A DNA stretch of 64,000 bases, from positions 4,795 to 68,794 of the forward strand of contig JAVXHR010000010.1 of NCBI GenBank assembly GCA_036656795.1. The letters are read 5' to 3'. A program made the position numbers and the translations under genes. Within the stretch, counting starts at the first letter, position 1; every line of letters begins with the position of its first letter. The DNA is from CAUPWF01 sp036656795 (lineage in GTDB: Bacteria > Bacillota > Clostridia > Lachnospirales > Lachnospiraceae). Positions 8,034 through 17,120 of the stretch are shown in pieces. The notes beneath the pieces are model-generated. The model did no database searches and was not told the origin of the DNA. It saw only the letters and a list, made by a program, of their open reading frames with translations.

Positions 8034-9281
8034 TTATTCTAATGTCAGATCATAATTTCTTTTTGTAATATTACTCATCTTTCCTTTGCTGTTTGCTAAT
8101 ACTGCACAAAATATTGTATTTCCTTCCGGCATATTAATAGGCCCTTTGTATTTTTTGGAATTTTCAGTCGGGTCTGTTCCATCAAGTGTGTAATATGCTG
8201 TATAACCATCCGGAACATTGATACTAATTTCTTTTGATTCCTCATATTGACCTGTGGATGGCGTAACTGCCGGTGCGTCTTCTATTGGGACTTCTATTGT
8301 ATATTTTCTATCTACTTCTAAACTTGGAACCCCTTTTTTATTCACGGAAATTGCTTTCACAACAGTATCGCCTTCTCCTAATTGAATGGGTTCTGTATAC
8401 TTTGTACCGGAAACAGTTGCTTCTGTACCATCTATTGTATAATAGATAGCTTCTCCTTTGGAGGTAAGCGATAGCTCTTGAACATCATCATATGAATCTT
8501 CCTTGAGACTAAATTTGGGTTGATCCGAAACATATGCCTTTAGTTTTTTTATCACAGTCTCATTGTCACAATTATCTAATAAAATCGATATTTTCTCATT
8601 TTGCTTTGTATCAAGATAAAACTGAATTGTAGCTTGGTATAGTTTTACATTGGAAGATTGATTTTTTATGCCATCAATAAAGATCTTTTCTGCACCCTCT
8701 ATATCGTTTTGTATACTATAGACTTTTGCTTTTCCTGTATAAGCTTCTGGCTGTGTCGGCTTTTTTGAAATGGCTTTTTCAAAATATCCAATAGATTTTT
8801 CATATTGTTTTTTGTCTAATGCACGATACCCTTTTTTGACCTGTCCAGTGTAAGAATTCTGATATAATAAGAAGCCAATCAAAAGAAGCCCTAATATGAC
8901 TCCTAAAATAATCATTATTTTTTTCTTCTTTTTTTTACGTACTGCTTCTTTTTTTCGTTCTGCCTGTCTACGTCGTTGTGCTTTATCCGGCTGTAAATTA
9001 CCATTTCTACGTTGCTGGGATTCTCTATTTCGCTGTGGGTCTCGACTATGTTCTCCCGTGGTACGTCTTCCTACCTGAGTATTTCGAGAATAAGAAGATT
9101 GTATTTTGTCGGCTTGGATAGATGACTCTAAATCTAATTCTTCACTAATAGCACCTTTCACCTGCGCTGCCAGTACATCATCTAATGGATTATAATCCGG
9201 TACAATTTGAACTTCAGATCCACAGGAATCACAATATAATGAACCCTCTGCAATTGATGCTCCACATTTTTTACACTTCAT
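8034..9281 (-). CDS. Zinc-ribbon / single-pass membrane / TPR protein with chitobiase-C-terminal-type domains
   Basis: The 415-residue protein is modular. It has an N-terminal zinc ribbon of two CxxC pairs (MKCKKCG and YCDSCG, residues 1-21), then a long charged, Gln/Arg-rich cytosolic linker ending in a run of lysines. One membrane helix follows (about 125-143, MIILGVILGLLLIGFLLY), then TPR-like helices (about 150-215). Two copies of a domain with the signature YYTIDGT / YYTLDGTDPT follow (about 265-320 and 345-405). That signature marks the chitobiase/hexosaminidase C-terminal (CHB_HEX_C) beta-sandwich. The TPR and beta domains would face outside. Function is unknown; a cell-envelope scaffold or stress sensor is only an inference. 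It sits between folD (12 bases away) and nfnA. Confidence 0.75.
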   Translation of the reverse strand: MKCKKCGASIAEGSLYCDSCGSEVQIVPDYNPLDDVLAAQVKGAISEELDLESSIQADKIQSSYSRNTQVGRRTTGEHSRDPQRNRESQQRRNGNLQPDKAQRRRQAERKKEAVRKKKKKKIMIILGVILGLLLIGFLLYQNSYTGQVKKGYRALDKKQYEKSIGYFEKAISKKPTQPEAYTGKAKVYSIQNDIEGAEKIFIDGIKNQSSNVKLYQATIQFYLDTKQNEKISILLDNCDNETVIKKLKAYVSDQPKFSLKEDSYDDVQELSLTSKGEAIYYTIDGTEATVSGTKYTEPIQLGEGDTVVKAISVNKKGVPSLEVDRKYTIEVPIEDAPAVTPSTGQYEESKEISINVPDGYTAYYTLDGTDPTENSKKYKGPINMPEGNTIFCAVLANSKGKMSNITKRNYDLTLE

Positions 9282-9293
9282 GGTTTCTACCTC

Positions 9294-10133
9294 CTATTTA
9301 CAAGCCGCCTCAATACAATTAAACATTAGCATCGCAATTGTCATGGGACCTACTCCACCAGGAACAGGTGTGATTGCCGAAGTCTTATCTACTACATCTT
9401 CAAAATCTACATCACCACATAATTTTTGGTTTGCATCTCGATTCATTCCAACATCGATAACAACAGCACCTTTTTTAATGTATTCACTTGTAATATATTG
9501 TGGTCTTCCAATTGCAACAACTAAGATATCTGCTCGTTTGCATACCTCTTTTAAATTTTTTGTTGCAGAATGTGCTATTGTTACGGTTGCATTTTCCCGT
9601 AATAATAATAGCGCAATTGGTTTTCCAACCATATTGCTTCGTCCTATCACAACACATTCTTTTTCTGCAATTGGAATCTGATAGCGTTTTAGAAGTTCAA
9701 TAATTCCCAAGGGTGTACAAGATAAAAAACCTTTCACACCACTGCAAAGATTACCAAGACTTTCCGGGTGCATTCCATCCACGTCTTTATAAACAGAAAT
9801 TGCTTTAACAATGTCTAGTTCATTAATATGTCTTGGTAATGGTGATTGTACTAAGATTCCATCTACCGTTTCATCAAAATTCAGCACTTCGATCTTCTTT
9901 AATAACTCATCTTGTGTGGTTTCTTCCGGTAATTGATATACCATTGACTCTATTCCTATATATTCACATGCCTTTTTTTTATTTCTTACATAGATACTTG
10001 AAGCTGGATCATTACCAACCTGAATCACCGCAAGACAAACGGATTTACCTTGCTCTTTCATTTTGAAAACCCGTTCCTTTAATTCTTCTTTTATCTGTGA
10101 TGCAATTGTTTTTCCATCTATTAATTGTGACAT
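9294..10133 (-). CDS. folD: Bifunctional methylenetetrahydrofolate dehydrogenase / cyclohydrolase FolD
   Basis: FolD converts 5,10-methylene-THF to methenyl-THF with NADP(+) and hydrolyses it to 10-formyl-THF. The 279-residue protein shows YVRNKKKACEYIGI (near 49-62, containing the catalytic Lys of the YxxxK motif), the signature DGILVQSPLPRHI, VVIGRSNMVGKP in the nucleotide-binding half, and a C-terminal TPVPGGVGPMTIAML. It lies 10 bases downstream of fhs, so both enzymes of the formyl/methenyl branch of one-carbon metabolism are in one operon. No folate riboswitch fits in that gap. Confidence 0.97.
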   Translation of the reverse strand: MSQLIDGKTIASQIKEELKERVFKMKEQGKSVCLAVIQVGNDPASSIYVRNKKKACEYIGIESMVYQLPEETTQDELLKKIEVLNFDETVDGILVQSPLPRHINELDIVKAISVYKDVDGMHPESLGNLCSGVKGFLSCTPLGIIELLKRYQIPIAEKECVVIGRSNMVGKPIALLLLRENATVTIAHSATKNLKEVCKRADILVVAIGRPQYITSEYIKKGAVVIDVGMNRDANQKLCGDVDFEDVVDKTSAITPVPGGVGPMTIAMLMFNCIEAACK

Positions 10134-10142
10134 TTTTACTCC

Positions 10143-11813
10143 TTAAAATAAACCTATAATTTTCCCATCCTCAGTAACATCAATTCCATTTGCTGCCGGA
10201 GTCTTTGGCAATCCTGGCATAGTCATAACAGCCCCCGTTAACGCAACAACAAAGCCTGCTCCCGCATTCACATATACCTCTCTGATATGAATATCAAACT
10301 CTGTTGGTCGTCCTAATAATGTTGCATCATCTGAGAGAGAATATTGATTTTTAGCCATACAAATTGGAAAGCTTCCATATCCCATTTCTTCAATTTTTTT
10401 CAACTGTTTCTCCGCTGCTAAGCTATATTCCACCCCACGAGCTCCATAGATTTCTTTAGATATAATATCTATCTTTCCTTTAAGTGACACTTCATCTTCA
10501 TATAATGGGTGAAAATGACTTTTTTTGGTTTCCAAGGTTTCCAACACTTTTTCTGCAAGTGCAATTCCACCTTCTCCACCCTTTTCCCATACTTCTGACA
10601 GTGCAAACTCACAGCCTCGTGATTCACAAAAACTTTGTATATATTCATTCTCAGCAGGAGTATCTGTAACAAAAGAATTCAGTGTAACAATAACTGGAAT
10701 ATCAAACTTTTTAATATTTTCAATATGTTTTTCTAGATTTACAATTCCTTTTGCAAGCGCATCTAGATTTTCTGTTGCTAAATCTGCTTTCGCTACTCCT
10801 CCATTATACTTTAATGCACGAACAGTTGCAACTAATACAACTGCATCTGGTTGTATTCCTGCCATACGACATTTAATATTCAAGAATTTTTCCGCACCTA
10901 AATCTGCTCCAAACCCAGCTTCTGTAATGGTGATATCGCCTAATTTTAGAGCCATCTTTGTAGCTTGCACACTATTACACCCATGTGCAATATTAGCAAA
11001 TGGTCCACCATGTACCAATGCAGGTGTATGTTCTAATGTCTGAATCAGATTTGGTTTTATAGCATCTTTTAACAATGCCGTCATGGCGCCTGTCGCTTGT
11101 AAATCATCTGCTGTAACTGGGTCTCCTGCAAAATTGTATGCTACAATAATACGCCCAAGACGATGTTTTAAATCATGTATATCATCTGCTAAACATAAAA
11201 TTGCCATAATTTCAGATGCAACCGTAATCACAAAATGATCTTCTCTTACCATTCCATCCATTTTATTACCAAGTCCAACAACAATATTACGAAGTGCACG
11301 ATCATTCATATCAAGACATCGTTTCCAAACAATCATCCTTGGATCAATCTGTAAAAGATTTCCCTGTTGAATGTGATTATCCAATAAAGCCGCTAAAAGA
11401 TTATTAGCAGATGTAATTGCATGAAAATCTCCTGTAAAATGAAGATTCAGATCTTCCATAGGTACTACTTGTGCATATCCGCCACCTGCAGCACCACCTT
11501 TAATTCCAAAACACGGTCCTAAGGATGGCTCACGTAATGCAATAATTGCACGTTTATTCATTTTCACCAAGGCTTGTCCAAGTCCCACTGTCGTCGTAGT
11601 TTTCCCTTCCCCTGCCGGTGTTGGATTAATGGCTGTTACTAACACCAATTTTCCATCTTTTTTATCTTTTACTCGATTCCATAACTCATCTGTAAGTTTT
11701 GCCTTATATTTACCATAAAACTCCAGTTCCTCTTCCTGAATCTGAATACCGGCAGCAACTTCTTTGATATGCATCATCTGTGCTTCTTGTGCAATTTGAA
11801 TATCTGATTTCAT
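10143..11813 (-). CDS. fhs: Formate-tetrahydrofolate ligase
   Basis: Fhs makes 10-formyl-THF from formate, ATP and THF, feeding purine and Met-tRNA formylation or, in acetogens, the methyl branch of the Wood-Ljungdahl pathway. The 556-residue protein carries the nucleotide-binding PTPAGEGKTTTTVGLGQAL motif (about 64-82), followed by REPSLGPCFGIKGGAAGGGY, both diagnostic. The start is the ATG at 11813, with AAGGAG six bases upstream; the longer frame would run into the end of ftsK. It is followed by folD. No CODH/acetyl-CoA synthase genes are in the window, so acetogenesis cannot be inferred. Confidence 0.97.
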   Translation of the reverse strand: MKSDIQIAQEAQMMHIKEVAAGIQIQEEELEFYGKYKAKLTDELWNRVKDKKDGKLVLVTAINPTPAGEGKTTTTVGLGQALVKMNKRAIIALREPSLGPCFGIKGGAAGGGYAQVVPMEDLNLHFTGDFHAITSANNLLAALLDNHIQQGNLLQIDPRMIVWKRCLDMNDRALRNIVVGLGNKMDGMVREDHFVITVASEIMAILCLADDIHDLKHRLGRIIVAYNFAGDPVTADDLQATGAMTALLKDAIKPNLIQTLEHTPALVHGGPFANIAHGCNSVQATKMALKLGDITITEAGFGADLGAEKFLNIKCRMAGIQPDAVVLVATVRALKYNGGVAKADLATENLDALAKGIVNLEKHIENIKKFDIPVIVTLNSFVTDTPAENEYIQSFCESRGCEFALSEVWEKGGEGGIALAEKVLETLETKKSHFHPLYEDEVSLKGKIDIISKEIYGARGVEYSLAAEKQLKKIEEMGYGSFPICMAKNQYSLSDDATLLGRPTEFDIHIREVYVNAGAGFVVALTGAVMTMPGLPKTPAANGIDVTEDGKIIGLF

Positions 11814-11827
11814 AATGTTCTCCTTTT

Positions 11828-14242
11828 CTAAACACATTCTTCTATGTATTGTTCAAATTCCTCTGTTGACATTAATACTTTTCTTGGTTTTGTTCCTTCT
11901 TCTTCTCCTACAACCCCAGCTTCTGATAGTTGGTCCATAATACGAGCCGCTCGATTAAATCCGATTTTAAAGACTCGTTGTAGCATTCCGATGGAAGCCT
12001 TATCTTTTTCTATAATAAATCGTCCGGCTTCTACAAAATACATATCCCGTTCCTCTTGATTCCCAAACGTCCCTTGTCCATTCCCACTTGTACTATCTAT
12101 GTTTTGATTGACATGATTGACTACTTCTTCATTGTATGTAGCATTTCCATTATGGTTTACAAGATATTCAACTACTGCCTGTACTTCTTTATCTGATACA
12201 AAAGAGCCTTGTACACGAGCTGGTTTCTGATACCCTGCCGGGTAAAACAACATATCTCCTTTTCCTAATAGCTTTTCTGCACCATTCATATCAATAATTG
12301 TTCTGGAATCCACACCAGAGGAAACAGAAAATGCAATTCTTGATGGCATGTTTGCCTTAATTAATCCCGTAATAACATTAACAGATGGGCGTTGTGTTGC
12401 CAATACCAGATGAATCCCCGCTGCCCTTGCCAATTGTGCCAATCGGCAAATTGCCCCTTCTACTTCACCGGGTGCAACCATCATTAAATCTGCTAACTCA
12501 TCTACAATAATCACTAATTGTGGTAATCGAACCGGCTTATTTTCATCTTCTATCTCATCTATTGTAGCAATCTTTTCATTATATCCTTTTAAATCCCTGA
12601 CATTATATTCAGCAAATAGTTGGTAACGTTTGGTCATCTCTGCCACTGCCCAATTTAATGCTCCTGCAGCTTTTTTGGGATCTGTAACTACGGGAATCAT
12701 CAGATGTGGAATCCCATTATATACACTTAGTTCCACAACTTTAGGGTCAATCATAATTAACTTCACATCTTCTGGTCCTGCTTTGTAAAGAATACTCATA
12801 ATTAAAGTATTGATACAAACCGACTTTCCAGAACCGGTTGCTCCTGCAATGAGTACATGTGGCATCTTCATAATATCCGCTACCACCACCTTACCGGCTA
12901 AGTCACGTCCTGCTGCAAATGCAATATTCGAAGGATGATTTTTAAATTCAGGTGTTTCCAATAAATCTCGAAGCATGACTGCTGAATTCTCTTTATTGGG
13001 TACTTCAATACCAACTGCTGCTTTTCCGGGAATCGGTGCTTCAATACGAATATCTGCTGCCGCCAGATTCAGTTTAATATCATCTGCAAGACCCACAATT
13101 TTACTTACCTTTACTCCTTGTTCTGGTTGGAGTTCATATCTGGTGACAGATGGGCCACAACTAACATTGGAAACGGTTACATTAACTCCAAAATTTTGCA
13201 GTGTCTGTTGTAATTTGATTGCTGTTTCACGAAGATGAATATCTGAATCACCTGAATCTTTTTTCCCTTTTGTTAATAAAGAAAGTGGTGGAACTTTATA
13301 GCTTTTTTTACGATTATAAGTATCCATACGAATCAGTTTATCTACACTTTCTACTTCTTGTTCTACTTCTCGAATCACCTCATTTTCCACTGCACTTGTT
13401 GCTCCCATTGGTGTTGTAACAAAATTTTCATTTTTTGATGGAGTCTGCATGGCCTTTTCCTCTGTTATGTTCTGAGGATTAGCTCTATTAATGATAATTT
13501 CATCTTCTTGTGGAACCTTTAGTTCTTGTACATTGGGTGATTTTTTTGCAATTTCCGTATTGTAGGATACCCCTGAAACGGGATGATCTTTTCGACGCAT
13601 TTCTTTTTGTTGGTTCTCTTGCACTTTTTTTTCTTTTTTTATATCTGCTTGTGCATGTCGCTGCTTCGCATCTTCTTTGGCGGACGAATAGGCTTTTTTA
13701 CCCTCTCGTTTCATACCATGCAGTAGTGCTTTTTCTGTAAGAAGAATCATACATATAATAGCAATTACAATTACAATTACATAGGTCCCAATTATACCTA
13801 TTGCTGGGCATAATAGTTTGACTAATCCTCCGCCAAGAATTCCACCACCCGTTTTTTCCAAACTGGAGGCATGGTAATAAGCTAATAATGTTGTTGTCTT
13901 ATGATACGAATTGGTTACTAACTGACTAAACGTACATATCATAAGCGATAACACAACTCCGGCTATTAATTTTATGTACACAGAGGATTTCCCTCTGTTC
14001 GATATCAGAAATGCAATTCCTAAAAATAATAGAAATGGCGCAACATATGCCAGTAAACCAAATACACCAAACAGTACAGAAGAAATTGCATCTCCTACAA
14101 ATCCACCAATTCCAAAATTACTGATAGTAAGCAAGATTCCAATGCCCAATGCAACTAATATAACAATCTCATCTTTTATTATATTTGGTTCTTTCTTTTT
14201 TTTCTGATTAGAAGCACTCTTCTTTTTTGTATTTGATGCCAT
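11828..14242 (-). CDS. ftsK: DNA translocase FtsK/SpoIIIE
   Basis: A septal DNA pump that clears chromosome DNA through the division or sporulation septum. The 804-residue protein has about four N-terminal membrane helices within the first 170 residues, then a charged low-complexity linker. The motor follows with Walker A GATGSGKSVCINTLIM, Walker B region LVIIVDELADLMM and the ATQRPSV motif. A C-terminal winged-helix gamma domain (FIIEKDKASIGMLQRVFKIG) recognises polar guide sequences. The start at 14242 is chosen because AAGGGGG stands six bases upstream; the longest frame starts nine codons earlier without such a site. Whether it is the vegetative FtsK/SftA role or the sporulation SpoIIIE role cannot be told from sequence. 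The four membrane helices favour SpoIIIE over soluble SftA. Confidence 0.95.
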   Translation of the reverse strand: MASNTKKKSASNQKKKKEPNIIKDEIVILVALGIGILLTISNFGIGGFVGDAISSVLFGVFGLLAYVAPFLLFLGIAFLISNRGKSSVYIKLIAGVVLSLMICTFSQLVTNSYHKTTTLLAYYHASSLEKTGGGILGGGLVKLLCPAIGIIGTYVIVIVIAIICMILLTEKALLHGMKREGKKAYSSAKEDAKQRHAQADIKKEKKVQENQQKEMRRKDHPVSGVSYNTEIAKKSPNVQELKVPQEDEIIINRANPQNITEEKAMQTPSKNENFVTTPMGATSAVENEVIREVEQEVESVDKLIRMDTYNRKKSYKVPPLSLLTKGKKDSGDSDIHLRETAIKLQQTLQNFGVNVTVSNVSCGPSVTRYELQPEQGVKVSKIVGLADDIKLNLAAADIRIEAPIPGKAAVGIEVPNKENSAVMLRDLLETPEFKNHPSNIAFAAGRDLAGKVVVADIMKMPHVLIAGATGSGKSVCINTLIMSILYKAGPEDVKLIMIDPKVVELSVYNGIPHLMIPVVTDPKKAAGALNWAVAEMTKRYQLFAEYNVRDLKGYNEKIATIDEIEDENKPVRLPQLVIIVDELADLMMVAPGEVEGAICRLAQLARAAGIHLVLATQRPSVNVITGLIKANMPSRIAFSVSSGVDSRTIIDMNGAEKLLGKGDMLFYPAGYQKPARVQGSFVSDKEVQAVVEYLVNHNGNATYNEEVVNHVNQNIDSTSGNGQGTFGNQEERDMYFVEAGRFIIEKDKASIGMLQRVFKIGFNRAARIMDQLSEAGVVGEEEGTKPRKVLMSTEEFEQYIEECV

Positions 14243-14290
14243 AAACATCCCCCTTAGTTGTCGAAACATACTGTGTTAATTATAACAGTT

Positions 14291-14965
14291 TTAAACTCCT
14301 GTGTCATTATTTTTTTCAATCATAGAATAGAGCTTGTTAAAAGCTTGACTGATTCCTCCCACTTCATCAATCATGCCTACCTTTACTGCTTCTTCACCCT
14401 CCAACATGGTTCCAACATCTTTTACAAGCTGTGTAGAATCAAGCATTAATGCTTCGATTTTCTCTTGGGTAATATGAGAATGTAACGCAATAAACTTCGT
14501 GATGCGGTCTTGTGTTTTTTCCATATTGCGATAACTTTGTGTAACTCCGATAAACATACCGGTTGTACGCACCGGATGTACAATCATTGTTCCACTTGGT
14601 ACAATAAAAGAATAATCAGCTGATACAGCCAATGGTCCTCCTATAGAATGGCTTCCCCCAAGAACAAGAGATACTGTTGGTTTGCTAAGTGTTGCAATCA
14701 TCTCTGCAATTGCTAATCCCGCTTCCACATCTCCACCAAGTGTATTTAATAATAACAACACGCCATCAATTTTGTCATCGTCTTCCACTTCCGCCAAAAC
14801 AGGGAGCAAATGTTCATATTTTGTTGCTTTTGTATTTCCAGAAACCGATTCATGCCCTTCAATTTCCCCTATAATTGTCAATAATTTTATGACCTGTTTT
14901 CTTTTGTTACTCTCTAAATTCACACTCCCCAATTCAGTAATTTCTTCTTTTTTTTCTTCTTGCAT
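14291..14965 (-). CDS. ClpP-class serine protease, TepA/YmfB-like
   Basis: A 224-residue protein of the ClpP/crotonase fold, similar to Bacillus TepA (YmfB), which sits next to the spoIIIE/ytmF-type genes there too and was linked to protein export and spore proteins. Active-site regions are visible: LNTLGGDVEAGLAIAEMI (oxyanion part), Ser in GGSHSIGGPLA (near residue 107) and His in IVHPVR (near 130). It lacks the usual ClpP length and N-terminal loops and is not next to clpX. Two adjacent ATGs follow GGAGG; the second (14965) has the better six-base spacing. It lies 48 bases upstream of ftsK, and a terminator isolates it from the sulfhydrylase gene. Confidence 0.82.
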   Translation of the reverse strand: MQEEKKEEITELGSVNLESNKRKQVIKLLTIIGEIEGHESVSGNTKATKYEHLLPVLAEVEDDDKIDGVLLLLNTLGGDVEAGLAIAEMIATLSKPTVSLVLGGSHSIGGPLAVSADYSFIVPSGTMIVHPVRTTGMFIGVTQSYRNMEKTQDRITKFIALHSHITQEKIEALMLDSTQLVKDVGTMLEGEEAVKVGMIDEVGGISQAFNKLYSMIEKNNDTGV

Positions 14966-15023
14966 CATCCACCTCCATGTGGTCTAGTATGCAAAATTCT
15001 TCTAAATCTATGCACTCTTTCAA

Positions 15024-15058
15024 AAAAGAAGCCTCTCTTGACAGGAGAGACTTCTTTT
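15024..15058 (-). terminator. Intrinsic terminator after the O-acetylhomoserine sulfhydrylase gene
   Basis: On the minus strand the sequence folds as AAAAGAAG-T-CTCTC / GAGAG-G-CTTCTTTT with a 7-base loop and one internal mismatch. It is followed by a run of T residues ending at 15022. It lies just after the stop codon at 15068, so it ends the rex-to-sulfhydrylase transcript before the TepA-like gene. Confidence 0.85.
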
Positions 15059-15067
15059 AAATATAAT

Positions 15068-16348
15068 CTATGCCTTTTGTAGTGCCTGCTCTAAATCAGC
15101 AATAATATCTTCTGCATTCTCAATTCCAACACTAAAACGAATCAAATCAGGCTGTACTCCTGCTTCCTTTAATTCTATATCATTCATCTGACGATGTGTA
15201 TGACTTGCCGGGTGTAATACAGACGTACGGGCATCTGCAACATGGGTTACAATTGCAGCTAGTTTCAGGCTGTCCATCATAGTCACAGACGCCTCTCTTC
15301 CACCTTTAATTCCAAAACAAATTACACCACAGGTACCATTTGGCATGTATTTTTGAGCCAATTCATAATAGGTATCATCTTCTAATTCCGCACAGCTTAC
15401 CCATGCAACTTTCTCATGTTTTTTAAGATATTGAGCAACTGCTTTTGCATTTGCACAATGTCGCTCCATACGAAGATGAAGTGTCTCCAGTCCGATATTA
15501 ATTAGGAATGCATTTTGTGGGGATTGAATAGAGCCTAAATCTCGCATTAATTGTACAGTTGCTTTTGTAATATAAGCACCTTTCCCAAATCGTTCTGTAT
15601 AAACTACCCCATGATAAGTTTCATCAGGAGCCGTAAGTCCTTTATATTTGTCTCCATAATTTGTCCAGTCAAAATTCCCACTATCTACAATTGCTCCACC
15701 AATTGTCATAGCATGTCCATCCATATATTTAGTGGTAGAATGAGTTACAATATCTGCACCCCATTCAAATGGACGGCAGTTAATCGGAGTGGCAAATGTA
15801 TTATCTACAATTAATGGGACCCCGTGTGCATGTGCAACTTTTGCAAATTTTTCAATATCTAAAATTACTAATGCCGGATTGGCAATGGTTTCTCCAAACA
15901 CCGCTTTTGTATTCTCTTGAAATGCTGCATTTAATTCTTCCACACTTGCACTTGCATCTACAAAAGTTGCTTCAATTCCCATCTTTTTAAGTGTATGTGC
16001 GTAAAGATTGTAAGTTCCACCATATACAGCCGACGCGCACACAATATGATCTCCCGCTTCTGCAATATTCATAATTGCATAAAAATTTGCTGCTTGTCCT
16101 GAAGAAGTCAACATAGCTGCAACGCCACCTTCTAAATCACATATTTTAGATGCAACGGTGTCATTGGTTGGATTTTGAAGTCTGCTATAAAAATAGCCAC
16201 TTTCTTCTAAATCAAACAATTTTCCCATCTGCTCACTTGTATCGTATTTAAATGTTGTACTTTGATAGATTGGTAGAACTCGTGGTTCTCCTTTTGCTGG
16301 TTTCCATCCCGATTGAATGCATTTTGTTTCGATTTTAAAGTCACTCAT
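15068..16348 (-). CDS. O-acetylhomoserine sulfhydrylase (aminocarboxypropyltransferase)
   Basis: A cytosolic PLP enzyme of the Cys/Met metabolism family. It condenses O-acetyl-L-homoserine with sulfide (or methanethiol) to homocysteine, giving direct sulfhydrylation in methionine synthesis. The 426-residue length is typical of the O-acetylhomoserine branch rather than the shorter cystathionine synthases and lyases (about 380-400). Motifs are the N-terminal YQSTTFKYDTSEQMGKLFDL segment, YSRLQNPT, LTSSGQAA and the PLP-lysine region VTHSTTKYMDGHA. AGGAGG precedes the ATG. It follows the CFI-box gene by 12 bases. No S-box or T-box leader fits in the gap, so regulation is probably at the operon promoter. 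Confidence 0.92.
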   Translation of the reverse strand: MSDFKIETKCIQSGWKPAKGEPRVLPIYQSTTFKYDTSEQMGKLFDLEESGYFYSRLQNPTNDTVASKICDLEGGVAAMLTSSGQAANFYAIMNIAEAGDHIVCASAVYGGTYNLYAHTLKKMGIEATFVDASASVEELNAAFQENTKAVFGETIANPALVILDIEKFAKVAHAHGVPLIVDNTFATPINCRPFEWGADIVTHSTTKYMDGHAMTIGGAIVDSGNFDWTNYGDKYKGLTAPDETYHGVVYTERFGKGAYITKATVQLMRDLGSIQSPQNAFLINIGLETLHLRMERHCANAKAVAQYLKKHEKVAWVSCAELEDDTYYELAQKYMPNGTCGVICFGIKGGREASVTMMDSLKLAAIVTHVADARTSVLHPASHTHRQMNDIELKEAGVQPDLIRFSVGIENAEDIIADLEQALQKA

Positions 16349-16360
16349 CTTGTTTTCCTC

Positions 16361-17119
16361 CTATGAATACAGGTATTCTTTCTGTAAATTACGAACCATG
16401 TTGCTATAGATATCTTTGCATTCATCAAATCTATTTTGTTCAATAAGATGCACACATTTTTCGAGATAAGAACTCCAGATTCCACGATATATATCCTCTG
16501 AATGTTCTAATTGATCAATTCTCTTTACAATGGTTGGTGCAATATCATAATACTCTTTAATAATTGCTTCTCCATCTTCCTGATATACCAGATATTCATC
16601 TCTATAATCTCTTAGTAACGTCAATTCATAGCAATCATCTACCTTATGAAGGCTTTCACATACCGCTGTTGTAATGTAACACAGGTTTGTTTTGAATCCT
16701 CCATTAATCTGTTCAAATGTAGAAGATTTAATCATCATTTTAGGAGAATATTCATTCCAAAATCGAATGATTTCTTCTGAAATCTTTTCACAAAATTCTT
16801 CATGAGATTGTATGAATAATGGAATCACATAGGTAACCATTGCCATATTGTAATCAACCATACGATTATTTCTTGCATGTTTCGATATTTTCATTAGTTC
16901 CTGTTGAGCATAATCTGGCAATACACTTGCAAACTCTTCAATAGCACTTTGTGTATCTTCAGCCTCTTTACAAAATGTATTCATTTCTGTAAAAAAATCC
17001 TGATACTTTTTATAGGTCTGATGGAACAAATCATCATATGTTTTTTTCTTGAAACTGTGAGACAACTGAACCGATTCACGAAATAACTCTTTTAATGTTT
17101 CTTCTGTATGAGTATTCAT
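16361..17119 (-). CDS. CFI-box-type C-terminal motif protein of unknown function
   Basis: A 252-residue, mostly helical soluble protein that I cannot assign a function. Residues 147-177 contain CYITTAVC, then a short gap, then LTLLRDYRDEYL. This is the pattern of the so-called CFI-box (C-[FY]-I-[AT]-T-A ... LR-x-[FY]-R-D) found at the end of many otherwise unrelated bacterial proteins. Here the box is followed by about 75 further helical residues rather than closing the protein. The start is the ATG at 17119 with GGAGG seven bases upstream; that site overlaps the yebC stop codon. The longest frame would start 14 codons inside yebC. It shares a transcript with yebC and the sulfhydrylase gene. 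Confidence 0.7.
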   Translation of the reverse strand: MNTHTEETLKELFRESVQLSHSFKKKTYDDLFHQTYKKYQDFFTEMNTFCKEAEDTQSAIEEFASVLPDYAQQELMKISKHARNNRMVDYNMAMVTYVIPLFIQSHEEFCEKISEEIIRFWNEYSPKMMIKSSTFEQINGGFKTNLCYITTAVCESLHKVDDCYELTLLRDYRDEYLVYQEDGEAIIKEYYDIAPTIVKRIDQLEHSEDIYRGIWSSYLEKCVHLIEQNRFDECKDIYSNMVRNLQKEYLYS

Positions 17120-17120
17120 T

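Noticed and set aside
9280..9681. 133-codon plus-strand frame antisense to folD
   Set aside because: Contained in folD except for the short gap; no ribosome site or recognisable protein.
10525..11043. 172-codon plus-strand frame antisense to fhs
   Set aside because: It lies wholly inside the strongly conserved fhs coding sequence, has no ribosome site, and its Ser/Pro/Thr-rich composition is typical of an antisense shadow.
11814..11827. Folate (THF) riboswitch before fhs-folD
   Set aside because: Only 14 bases separate ftsK from fhs and 10 separate fhs from folD, far too short for a riboswitch.
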